Shown here: one piece after another, positions 15,963 through 22,728 of the stretch
Numbering within the stretch: position 1 is the first letter of the stretch
How the letters are laid out: the number at the start of each line of letters is the position of its first letter
Assembly (NCBI GenBank): GCA_021818285.1
Contig: JAKAEO010000007.1
Span: 1-40,505, forward strand
DNA from: Myxococcales bacterium
GTDB taxonomy: Bacteria > Myxococcota > Myxococcia > Myxococcales > Anaeromyxobacteraceae
DNA length: 40,505 nucleotides
Direction: 5' to 3'
Program-made: the position numbers and the translations under genes
The notes under the pieces: model-generated
Seen by the model: only the letters and a program-made list of their open reading frames with translations
Database searches by the model: none
What the model was told of the DNA's origin: nothing

Positions 15963-16724
15963 GTGGCGGGCGCGACCATCGACCTGAACTGCGACATGGG
16001 CGAGGGAGCCGGCGAGGACGAGCGGCTCATGCCGCTCGTCACCTCGGCCAACGTGGCCTGCGGCGGCCACGCCGGGGACGAGGCCAGCATGCGCGCCACC
16101 GTCCGGCTGGCGCGCCGCCACGGCGTCGCCGTCGGCGCCCACCCCTCCTACCCCGACCGCGCCGGCTTCGGCCGGGAGCGGCTGGCGCGCTCGCCCGCCG
16201 AGGTGCGCGCCGACGTGGCGGCGCAGGTCCGCGCCCTGCTCGCCGTCTGCCGCGACGAGGGCGTGCCGCTCGTCCACGTGAAGCCGCACGGCGCGCTCTA
16301 CAACGCCGCCGCCGGCGACGCGGCGCTGGCGCGGGCCGTGGCCGAGGCGGTGCGCGAGGTGGACCCCGGCCTGGTGGTGGTCTGCCTGGCCGGCTCGGCC
16401 ATGGCCGGCGTGGTCCGGGGGCTGGGGCTGGCCTGCGCCGAGGAGGCCTTCGCCGACCGGGGCTACACGGCGCGCGGGACCCTGGTGCCCCGCGGCCAGC
16501 CGGGGGCGCTGGTGGAGGACCCGGCGGCGGTGGCGGCGCGCGCCTCGCGGCTGGCCCGGGAGCGCAGCGTGGTGGCCGCCGACGGGACGGTGGTGCCGGT
16601 GGCCGCCGACACCCTCTGCCTGCACGGGGACACGCCCGGCGCGCCGGAGCTGGCGCGCGCGGTGCGGGAGCGCCTGGAGCGCGACGGCGTCGCGGTGCGG
16701 GCGCTGCGGCCGGCCCGGCCGTAG
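15963..16724 (+). CDS. pxpA: 5-oxoprolinase subunit PxpA (LamB/YcsF type)
   Basis: 253 aa, GTG start with GAGGTGA upstream, four bases after pxpC. It opens with the hallmark IDLNCDMGEGAGEDERLMPLV (split by pattern), then SANVACGGHAGD, VAVGAHPSYPDRAGFGR, LVHVKPHGALYNAA, EEAFADRGYTARGTLVPR and CLHGDTPGA. These carry the acidic and histidine residues expected for the metal-dependent hydrolysis step. The last gene of the regulator - pxpBCA operon; it faces the membrane/PH-like gene tail to tail with a 4-base gap. Order B-C-A matches many proteobacteria. Confidence 0.95.
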   Translation: MAGATIDLNCDMGEGAGEDERLMPLVTSANVACGGHAGDEASMRATVRLARRHGVAVGAHPSYPDRAGFGRERLARSPAEVRADVAAQVRALLAVCRDEGVPLVHVKPHGALYNAAAGDAALARAVAEAVREVDPGLVVVCLAGSAMAGVVRGLGLACAEEAFADRGYTARGTLVPRGQPGALVEDPAAVAARASRLARERSVVAADGTVVPVAADTLCLHGDTPGAPELARAVRERLERDGVAVRALRPARP

Positions 16725-16728
16725 GGCC

Positions 16729-17310
16729 TCAGCTCTCGGCCACCTCGCGCAGCGCCTGCGCGGCCTCCGGGCTGTCGGCGAGCACCTTCGGCGGCAGCCG
16801 CTGGAGCGCCACCTCCGCGAAGCTGGCGATGCCGTCGTGCCCCTCGGTGACGTAGATCCGGCCGCCGCCCGCCAGGGTCATGAAGAACCAGTTGCTCACC
16901 GGGTTGAAGGTGAGCTTGGCGACGTCGCCCCAGGCCGCCCGGCGGCGCCGCAGCGCCCCCACCCGCTCGAAGCCGGCGTCGTCCACCCGGAGGCAGCCGC
17001 GGGCCTCGAGCAGCAGCAGCCAGCCGCCGAGGATCGTCCCCAGGAGCCCGGTGAAGCCGGCCAGGACGAAGCGGCCCGAGCCGCTCGACGGCGTCCAGGC
17101 GACGGACAGGGCCAGGACGGTGAAGGCGCCGAAGGGGAGGATGGCCAGCGCCGCCAGCACCGCGTGGTGGCCGCGCGGCATCCGCAGCACCAGCGCCCCG
17201 CCGGTGCGGGCGACGCGGAGCTTGCGCTGCCCCCCGATCCAGGCGAGCAGGAGCGGGACGGTGATCATCACGACCACCATGGCCGTGAAGCCGATGACGA
17301 CGTGGGACAT
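16729..17310 (-). CDS. Membrane protein with C-terminal PH-like domain, unidentified
   Basis: 193 aa from the ATG at 17310. Three hydrophobic segments (residues ~3-25, ~50-70, ~83-100) are followed by a soluble domain, LRVDDAGFERVGALRRRRAAWGDVAKLTFNPVSNW (split by pattern), that resembles bacterial PH-like domains: a strand pair, then W-x-D-V and a final helix ending in ALREVAES. The frame is open far upstream because of GC content, but a TGCTATGGT extended -10 just before this ATG argues for the short form. Possible envelope or stress protein; no firm function. Divergent from trxB. Confidence 0.6.
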   Translation of the reverse strand: MSHVVIGFTAMVVVMITVPLLLAWIGGQRKLRVARTGGALVLRMPRGHHAVLAALAILPFGAFTVLALSVAWTPSSGSGRFVLAGFTGLLGTILGGWLLLLEARGCLRVDDAGFERVGALRRRRAAWGDVAKLTFNPVSNWFFMTLAGGGRIYVTEGHDGIASFAEVALQRLPPKVLADSPEAAQALREVAES

Positions 17311-17319
17311 GGGCCCGGG

Positions 17320-17328
17320 ACCATAGCA
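17320..17328 (-). promoter_or_regulatory. Extended -10 element before the PH-like membrane protein gene
   Basis: TGCTATGGT on the minus strand (TATGGT at 17325-17320), 9 bases before the ATG. No -35 and no Shine-Dalgarno are evident, so the leader would be only a few bases. Confidence 0.4.
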
Positions 17329-17412
17329 CGCCCCATCGGTGGCCGATGGCGCGAATCGGGCGATGACAGGATGGCTCCCACACGCTAAGCATTCCGATCC
17401 ACAGGAGAGGAC

Positions 17413-18348
17413 ATGGCCCAGCACGAGAAGCTCGCCATCATCGGTTCCGGCCCCGCCGGCTACACCGCCGCGCTCTACGCGGCCCGCGCCAACCTCGCGC
17501 CGCTGCTCTTCGAGGGCTTCCAGCCCGGCGGCCAGCTCACCATCACCAGCGACGTCGAGAACTACCCCGGCTTCCCCGAGGGCATCCTCGGGCCCGAGCT
17601 GATGGAGAAGTTCAAGCAGCAGGCGGAGCGCTTCGGCACCCGCTTCGTGCTGGGCGAGGTCACCCGGGTGGACTTCTCCGCCCGGCCCTTCCGCATCTGG
17701 CAGGAGGCCGAGGCCTACACCGCCGACGCGGTGATCGTCTCCACCGGCGCCTCGGCGAAGTGGCTGGGGATCCCCTCGGAGACCGCCTACCGCGGCAAGG
17801 GCGTCTCGGCCTGCGCCACCTGCGACGGCTTCTTCTTCCGGGGCGTGGACGTGGCGGTGGTGGGGGGCGGCGACACCGCCGTGGAGGAGGCCTCCTTCCT
17901 CACCAAGTACGCGAACAAGGTCACCATCGTGCACCGGCGCGGCGAGCTGCGCGCCTCCAAGGTGATGGTGGAGCGGGCCCGCCACAACCCCAAGATCGAC
18001 TTCGCCTGGAACGCGACGGTGGACGAGGTGCTGGGCGACGGCAAGGGGGTCACCGGGCTGCGGCTCCAGAGCACCCGGGACGGCTCGAAGCGCGACCTGC
18101 CGCTCAAGGGGATGTTCCTGGGCATCGGCCACGAGCCCAACACCGCCGTCTTCAAGGGCCAGCTGGAGATGAACGAGGTCGGCTACCTGAAGGTCCACTC
18201 CCCCTCGAGCCGCACCAGCGTGGACGGGGTCTTCGCCGCCGGCGACGTCTGCGACCCGACCTACCGCCAGGCCATCAGCGCCGCCGGCAGCGGCTGCACC
18301 GCCGCCATCGACGCCGAGCGCTGGCTGGCCGAGAAGGGCATCCACTAG
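17413..18348 (+). CDS. trxB: Thioredoxin reductase
   Basis: 311 aa, cytosolic flavoprotein that passes electrons from NADPH to thioredoxin. FAD-binding GSGPAGYTAALYAARA at residues 11-26, GGQL, the redox disulfide CATC (C134/C137) in VSACATCDGFFF, the NADPH-binding VVGGGDTAVEEASFL, HRRGELRASK, and the C-terminal FAD site FAAGDVCDPTYRQAISAAGSG (split by pattern). ATG with CAGGAG upstream. A weak promoter-like pair, ATGACA (17363-17368), 17 bases and TAAGCA, lies ahead. The enzyme could keep the DsbA-like lipoprotein's cytosolic electron source supplied, but no direct link is visible. Downstream moaC is separated by 67 bases holding a dispersed repeat. Confidence 0.96.
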   Translation: MAQHEKLAIIGSGPAGYTAALYAARANLAPLLFEGFQPGGQLTITSDVENYPGFPEGILGPELMEKFKQQAERFGTRFVLGEVTRVDFSARPFRIWQEAEAYTADAVIVSTGASAKWLGIPSETAYRGKGVSACATCDGFFFRGVDVAVVGGGDTAVEEASFLTKYANKVTIVHRRGELRASKVMVERARHNPKIDFAWNATVDEVLGDGKGVTGLRLQSTRDGSKRDLPLKGMFLGIGHEPNTAVFKGQLEMNEVGYLKVHSPSSRTSVDGVFAAGDVCDPTYRQAISAAGSGCTAAIDAERWLAEKGIH

Positions 18349-18365
18349 CGCTCCGGCGCCCCCGT

Positions 18366-18407
18366 CCCGGTCCCGGCCGGGGAGCCGGCGGTCCCGGGGG
18401 GAGGGCG
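18366..18407. repeat. Dispersed GC-rich repeat, copy B (between trxB and moaC)
   Basis: Same block order as copy A at 1136-1180 (CCCGGTCCCGGC, CGGGGAG, GGTCCCGGGG, GAGGG), with small gaps. Its left flank (CGGCGCCCCCGTCCC) is also shared with the livK-livH hairpin region, which may be a third, more symmetric relative. Confidence 0.55.
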
Positions 18408-18415
18408 AGCTCCGC

Positions 18416-18865
18416 ATGAAGATGATCGACGTCGGCGCGAAGGAGCGGACCGAGCGCGTGGCGGTGGCGCGCGGCTTCGTCGGCATGGCGCCCGCCACGG
18501 TGCGCATCGTCCGGCGCGGCGAGTCGGAGAAGGGGGACGTCATCGCCGCGGCGCGGCTCGCCGGGGTGATGGCCGCCAAGCGGACGCCGGAGCTGGTGCC
18601 GCTCTGCCACCCCATCGCCCTCTCCGGCGTGGAGGTGGAGGCGCGGCCCCGGGCCGGCGGCGTCGAGATCGTCGCCACCGTCCGCACCGTGGATCGCACC
18701 GGCGTGGAGATGGAGGCGCTGGCGGCCGTCGCCGCCGGCTGCCTCACCGTCTACGACATGCTGAAGCGGTACGAGCGCGGCATGCGCATCGAGGAGATCG
18801 TCCTCCTCGAGAAGAAGGGCGGCCGCAGCGGCCACTGGCGGCGCGGCCGGCGGACGGGGCGCTAG
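18416..18865 (+). CDS. moaC: Cyclic pyranopterin monophosphate synthase
   Basis: 149 aa. Works with MoaA to turn GTP into cPMP, the first stage of molybdenum cofactor synthesis, in the cytosol. Landmarks: MIDVGAKERTERVA, KGDVIAAARLAGVMAAKRT, the active-site LVPLCHPIALSGVEV (split by pattern), RTVDRTGVEMEALAAVA and TVYDMLKRYERGM with the conserved Asp and Lys. It lacks the first ~14 residues of E. coli MoaC, as many homologues do. ATG with GGAGGG ten bases upstream. It ends in an Arg-rich tail and overlaps the stop of the opposite gene through a CTAG. No other moa gene is in the window. Confidence 0.93.
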   Translation: MKMIDVGAKERTERVAVARGFVGMAPATVRIVRRGESEKGDVIAAARLAGVMAAKRTPELVPLCHPIALSGVEVEARPRAGGVEIVATVRTVDRTGVEMEALAAVAAGCLTVYDMLKRYERGMRIEEIVLLEKKGGRSGHWRRGRRTGR

Positions 18866-19650
18866 CGCCTCTCCCGCAGCGCCGCCGGGTCGATCCCCAG
18901 CAGCCGGGCGGCGTTCCCGCCGCAGACCCGCCGCACCACCGCCGCCGAGAGGCCGGCCTGGCGCAGCCGCCCCGCCGCCCGCGGCAGGGCCAGCAGGTCG
19001 CCGCCCGCCTCGCCGGCGCCGGAGGAGAGCACCAGCCCCTCGGGCCCGTGGGCCCGGACCACCGCCACCGCCTCGGCGAGCGCCTCGCTCCCGGTCGCCG
19101 GCAGCCCGGCGGCGTGGCCGCAGGCGCGGACCATGCGCACGGTGCGCGCGTCCACCCCCTGCACCAGGACCCGCCCCGGCTCCAGCTGGGAGGCCTTGAG
19201 CACCGCCAGCAGCCGCCGGGTGACGGCCTCGCGCCGCCGCCAGGGGGCGCGGGCCACCACCGGCAGCCGCAGGCCGGCCGCCAGCTCCAGCTGCCGCTCC
19301 AGCACCCGCTCCTCGCGCGGCCCGCCCTCCTCCAGCCCCACCTCGCCGATGGCCGCCACCCCGGGGCGCGAGAGGAAGTCGGGCAGCTCGTGGAGCAGCG
19401 CCTCCAGGCCGCGGAAGGGGATGCGGCGCGGCGGGATGCCGAGCGCGGCGACGCCGTGCAGCCCGGCCCGGCGCAGCCGCCCCAGCACCGGCCCGGCCAG
19501 CGCCTCCCAGGAGGCGCGCAGCCCGGCGGCGCCGGCCGGGGGGGCCGACTCCTCGGGGGGCACCAGCGCCCCGGCCACGCCGAACCAGCGCAGGTCGTCC
19601 AGGTCGGCGGGGCGCAGGGCGCGCGCCAGCAGGCGGGCGTCGAAGAGCAT
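18862..19650 (-). CDS. TatD/COG1099-like TIM-barrel hydrolase homologue lacking metal ligands
   Basis: 262 aa. The core matches the TatD-related COG1099 group: GVAAIGEVGLEEGG followed by ERQLELAAGLRLPVVARAP, GRVLVQGVDARTVRMV, GLVLSSGAGEAGGDLLALPRA (split by pattern) and GGNAARLLGI. Yet each metal-binding position is changed: the N-terminal HxH is FDAR, the second His region reads ARAPWR, the third reads VQGVD, and the Asp near the C-terminus is replaced in SSGAGEAG. Only the Glu of GEVGLE remains. Catalysis as a TatD-type nuclease or hydrolase is therefore doubtful. The ATG at 19650 directly follows GGAGG, a tight spacing, with a TACGCT -10 box nine bases ahead. Confidence 0.75.
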   Translation of the reverse strand: MLFDARLLARALRPADLDDLRWFGVAGALVPPEESAPPAGAAGLRASWEALAGPVLGRLRRAGLHGVAALGIPPRRIPFRGLEALLHELPDFLSRPGVAAIGEVGLEEGGPREERVLERQLELAAGLRLPVVARAPWRRREAVTRRLLAVLKASQLEPGRVLVQGVDARTVRMVRACGHAAGLPATGSEALAEAVAVVRAHGPEGLVLSSGAGEAGGDLLALPRAAGRLRQAGLSAAVVRRVCGGNAARLLGIDPAALRERR

Positions 19651-19659
19651 CCTCCCCCG

Positions 19660-19668
19660 AGCGTAGCA
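19660..19668 (-). promoter_or_regulatory. Extended -10 element before the TatD-like gene
   Basis: TGCTACGCT on the minus strand (TACGCT 19665-19660), nine bases before the ATG. The same nine bases occur before the Ser/Thr kinase gene (39390-39382), which suggests a recurrent promoter form in this genome. Confidence 0.4.
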
Positions 19669-19765
19669 CCGCGCCCCGCACCCGACGTCTCGCCGCGCCG
19701 CGTAACGCGCGCGCCGGACCGCCTGGGCTATGTTCCGCCGCCTCCGCCCTCGTTCGAGGAAACCG

Positions 19766-20890
19766 ATGATCCACGCCGCCATCACCGGCTGGGGGAAGTG
19801 CCTGCCCCCCGCGGTCCTGACCAACGCCGACCTCGCCACCTTCCTCGACACCGACGACGAGTGGATCGTCAGCCGCACCGGCATGAAGGAGCGGCGGATC
19901 TCCCACGTGCCGCTGGGCGAGCTGGCGCGGGTGGCCGCCTCCCGGGCGCTGGCCTGCGCCGGCGTGGCGCCGGAGGCGCTCGACCTGATCATCGTCGGCA
20001 GCACCGTCGGCGACGAGCTGGCGCCCAACATGGCCTCCGGGCTCCAGCACCGGCTCGGCGCCACCCGCGCCGCCTCGATGGACCTGAACACCGCCTGCAC
20101 CAGCTTCCTCTACGGCCTCTCCACCGCCACCGCGCTGATCCGCACCGGCGTGCTGGAGACGGCGCTGGTGGTCGGCGGCGAGGTGCCCAGCCCCTTCATG
20201 GACTGGGAGGACCGCAACACCGCCGTGCTCTTCGGCGACGGCTGCGGCGCCGTGGTGGTGCGGGCCACCGACCGGGAGGAGGGACTGCTGGCGGAGCGGC
20301 TGGGCTGCGCCGCCGACGCCCGCGGCGCCCTCGACATCCGCGGCGTCGGGGCCCGCTTCGCGAACCTCGGCATCCCCTACGGCCACACCCACTGGATCTT
20401 CGAGGGGCAGGAGATCTTCAAGCGCGCGGTGCTGGAGATGACCCGGGCCGGCGAGGAGGCGCTGGCGAAGCGCGGGCTCTCCATCGGCGACGTGGACCTC
20501 GTCGTCCCCCACCAGGCCAACCAGCGCATCATCGACGCGGTGGGGCGGCGGCTGGGCGCCTCGCCGGAGCGGACCATGCTCACCGTGCACAAGTACGCCA
20601 ACATGTCGGCGGCCACCGTGCCGGTGGCGCTGGTCGAGGCCCTGGAGGAGGGCCGGGTGAAGCCCGGCGCCTGGCTGCTCCTGCCCGCCTTCGGCGCCGG
20701 CCTCACCTGGTGCGCGCACCTCGTGAAGTGGGGAGAGCGGACCACGCCGCTCGGGAGCTCGGACGCCGAGCTGCCTCCCTGCGACCGGACGGCGCTGGAG
20801 ATCGTGAACGAGCTGCGGGCCCGCCGGGCGCGCCACGCCGCCGCCGCCAGGCCGCAGCTCGACGCCGTGCAGGCGCTGCTCGGGGCGTAG
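19766..20890 (+). CDS. fabH: 3-oxoacyl-[ACP] synthase III family protein (FabH-like)
   Basis: 374 aa from an ATG at 19766 with GAGGAAA upstream. Starts fatty-acid (or a related acyl) chain synthesis by condensing acyl-CoA with malonyl-ACP. The triad is intact: C111 in NTACTSFLYGL, H249 in VVPHQANQRIID, N279 in HKYANMSAATVPVAL. Also DEWIVSRTGMKERR and FGDGCGAVVV. It is ~55 residues longer than E. coli FabH because of a C-terminal tail after KWGERTTPL that is rich in Ala and Arg and ends QLDAVQALLGA. HTHWIFEGQEIFKRAV is typical. It stands alone, away from other fab genes, so it could serve a special acyl or secondary-metabolite substrate; primary FabH is the default reading. Confidence 0.88.
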   Translation: MIHAAITGWGKCLPPAVLTNADLATFLDTDDEWIVSRTGMKERRISHVPLGELARVAASRALACAGVAPEALDLIIVGSTVGDELAPNMASGLQHRLGATRAASMDLNTACTSFLYGLSTATALIRTGVLETALVVGGEVPSPFMDWEDRNTAVLFGDGCGAVVVRATDREEGLLAERLGCAADARGALDIRGVGARFANLGIPYGHTHWIFEGQEIFKRAVLEMTRAGEEALAKRGLSIGDVDLVVPHQANQRIIDAVGRRLGASPERTMLTVHKYANMSAATVPVALVEALEEGRVKPGAWLLLPAFGAGLTWCAHLVKWGERTTPLGSSDAELPPCDRTALEIVNELRARRARHAAAARPQLDAVQALLGA

Positions 20891-21001
20891 CGGGCCGGTC
20901 CCCTCGTCGCGCGCCGACGGCGGCGCTGCCCACGGGCTCCGCCGGGGCGCGGGTCCCGGCCCGCCCGTGACAGCGCGCCCGGAAGGAGCGAAGCTCGCGC
21001 C

Positions 21002-21331
21002 ATGCGCCTCGCCCCGCGCTGCGTCGCCCTCGTCGCCCTCGCCCTCGCCGGGACCGCCCGCGCCGAGGACGCGCCCTTCCCGCTGACCACCTACGTCGGA
21101 CAGGCGGTCTCCATCTGCCGGACCGGGACCATCCAGTGTCCGGCCGCCGCGCCCATCTGCGACGACCTCGGGATCGCGACGCCGGTCGAGGGCCCGCAGG
21201 GCCTGGCGTTCCAGGGCGTGGCGCCCGGCACCACCCTCTGCTCGGCCGGCTCGGCGGGGGGCGCCGGGATCCGGCGCGTGTACCGGGTCACGGTGACCGC
21301 GCGCCCGGCGCAGCCGCCCGCCAGGCCCTGA
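21002..21331 (+). CDS. Small secreted cysteine-containing protein, unidentified
   Basis: 109 aa. Residues 1-21 are a clear Sec signal peptide (MRLAPRCVALVALALAGTARA, split), giving an ~88-residue exported protein. Four cysteines in the mature part (ICRTGTIQC, APICDD, TTLCSAG) could form two disulfides. The pattern PLTTYVGQAVSIC...GVAPGTTLCSAG...RRVYRVTV looks like a small beta-rich domain. An AAGGAG lies about 15 bases before the ATG, which is long. No family recognised; it sits alone after fabH. Confidence 0.55.
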   Translation: MRLAPRCVALVALALAGTARAEDAPFPLTTYVGQAVSICRTGTIQCPAAAPICDDLGIATPVEGPQGLAFQGVAPGTTLCSAGSAGGAGIRRVYRVTVTARPAQPPARP

Positions 21332-21361
21332 CGGCGGCGCGGGGGACGGCGCCGGCCCCGC

Positions 21362-22042
21362 TCACCGCCGGTCCCGCGACCTCGTCAGGACGACGTGCGT
21401 GGCCCGGTCCGTGGAGGCGTGCTCCGTGCAGGCGTAGCCGAGGCCCGCCGCGTCGATGCCGGCGAGGAGGTGCTCGCCCCGGCCGAGCAGCACGGGGGAG
21501 ATGGCGAGGTGGAGCTCGTCGATCAGCCCCGCGGCGAGGTACTGCCGGACGGTGGCCACCCCGCCGCCCAGCCGGACGTCCTGGCCCCGGGCCGCCTCCC
21601 TGGCGCGGTCCAGGGCGGCCTGGATGCCGCCGGTGACGAAGTGGAACGTCGTCCCGCCCTCCATCTCGAGCGGCGCGCGGGCGTGGTGCGTGAGCACGAA
21701 GACGGGCACGTGGTAGGGCGGGTCGGCGCCCCACCACCCCTTCCAGCCGTCGTCGGGCCAGGGGCCCCGCTGCGGCCCGAACATGTTGCGGCCCAGGATC
21801 CAGGCGCCGACGCCCTCGAAGCTGCGCGCGGCGAAGGCGTCGTCGACGTCCACCCGGCCCTCCGGGCCGCCGGCCGGCGCTCCGGCCGCCCCGCCGTGCA
21901 TCCGCTGGAAGGTCCTCGTGCCGAGGACCCACTCGTGCAGCGCCATCCCGCCGGCGCCCATCGGCTGGTCCAGGGCCTGGCCGGGACCGGCGCCGTAGCC
22001 GTCGATGGAGATGCTGAATGCGGCGACCCGGAGCCTCGACAT
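21362..22042 (-). CDS. Dihydrofolate reductase-family (RibD C-terminal domain) protein
   Basis: 226 aa from the ATG at 22042 (AAGGA upstream). A single RibD-C/DHFR-like domain: the start VAAFSISIDGYGAGPGQ, WILGRNMFGP, VPVFVLTHHARAPLEMEGGTTFHFVTGG (split by pattern), then RLGGGVATVRQYLAAGLIDELHLAISPVLLG (split by pattern). Stand-alone members use NAD(P)H on unknown small substrates and are not true folate enzymes. The frame is open further upstream to 22393, within the CheR gene's opposite frame, but that is not coding. No operon link with neighbours is evident. Confidence 0.88.
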   Translation of the reverse strand: MSRLRVAAFSISIDGYGAGPGQALDQPMGAGGMALHEWVLGTRTFQRMHGGAAGAPAGGPEGRVDVDDAFAARSFEGVGAWILGRNMFGPQRGPWPDDGWKGWWGADPPYHVPVFVLTHHARAPLEMEGGTTFHFVTGGIQAALDRAREAARGQDVRLGGGVATVRQYLAAGLIDELHLAISPVLLGRGEHLLAGIDAAGLGYACTEHASTDRATHVVLTRSRDRR

Positions 22043-22116
22043 GATCGACCGTCCTTTCCGTCCCGAACTGGCCCGCGGCCCGTCCGGCGTCCGCCGCCGG
22101 CCGGCGCGGGCGGCGC

Positions 22117-22728
22117 CTACCCTGTCCGGCGGAGCACCGTCGCCCCGTCCTGCTCCACCCACTCGACCGGCAGCCCCTCGGCGGCCGGCAGCTCGACCGG
22201 CCCCAGCACCAGCAGCCCGCCGGGGCGCACCGCCTCCAGCAGGGCGGCCGCGGCGCGGCGCGCCTGCCCCGGGTTGAAGTAGATGAGGACGTTGCGGCAC
22301 AGCACCACGTCGAAGGTCCACGGCGGCGGCTCGGCGGCGAGATCGTGGCGGCGGAACTCGACGGCGTCCCGCAGCGCCGGCAGCAGCTCCCACTCCTCCC
22401 CGTGCCGCCGGAACCAGCGCAGCCGCCGCGCCGCGTCCACCCGGCGCAGCGTCCAGTCGCCGTAGCGCGCCGCCCGGGCCAGGGCCAGCCGCTCCTCGGC
22501 GGTGTCGGTGGCGATGATCCGGTCGCCGGTGCGCCCCGCCTCGCGCAGCACCATCGCCAGGCTGTAGGGCTCCTCGCCGGTGGCGCAGCCCGCCGACCAG
22601 CAGAGCAGCGAGCCCCCCTGGTCCACCCGGGGGGCGAGGCGGACCACGGCGTCGAGCTGGGCCCAGTGGCGCAGGAAGGAGGTCTCGCCGACCGGCTCCA
22701 GGGCGGGGAAGTCGGCCGGGTCGGTCAT
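22117..22728 (-). CDS. CheR-type SAM methyltransferase, catalytic domain only
   Basis: 203 aa. It lacks the N-terminal helical domain of chemotaxis CheR (about 70-80 residues) and starts just before the linker motif GETSFLRHWAQ. The catalytic domain is intact: SAM loop LLCWSAGCATGEEPYSLAM, IIATDTAEERLALAR, FDVVLCRNVLIYFNPGQA and GGLLVLGPVELP. The ATG overlaps the stop of the gamma-glutamyltransferase gene by four bases (ATGA). It may methylate glutamates of a receptor or other protein, yet no chemoreceptor or che gene is in the window, and the missing domain normally helps receptor binding. The target is unknown. Confidence 0.85.
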   Translation of the reverse strand: MTDPADFPALEPVGETSFLRHWAQLDAVVRLAPRVDQGGSLLCWSAGCATGEEPYSLAMVLREAGRTGDRIIATDTAEERLALARAARYGDWTLRRVDAARRLRWFRRHGEEWELLPALRDAVEFRRHDLAAEPPPWTFDVVLCRNVLIYFNPGQARRAAAALLEAVRPGGLLVLGPVELPAAEGLPVEWVEQDGATVLRRTG

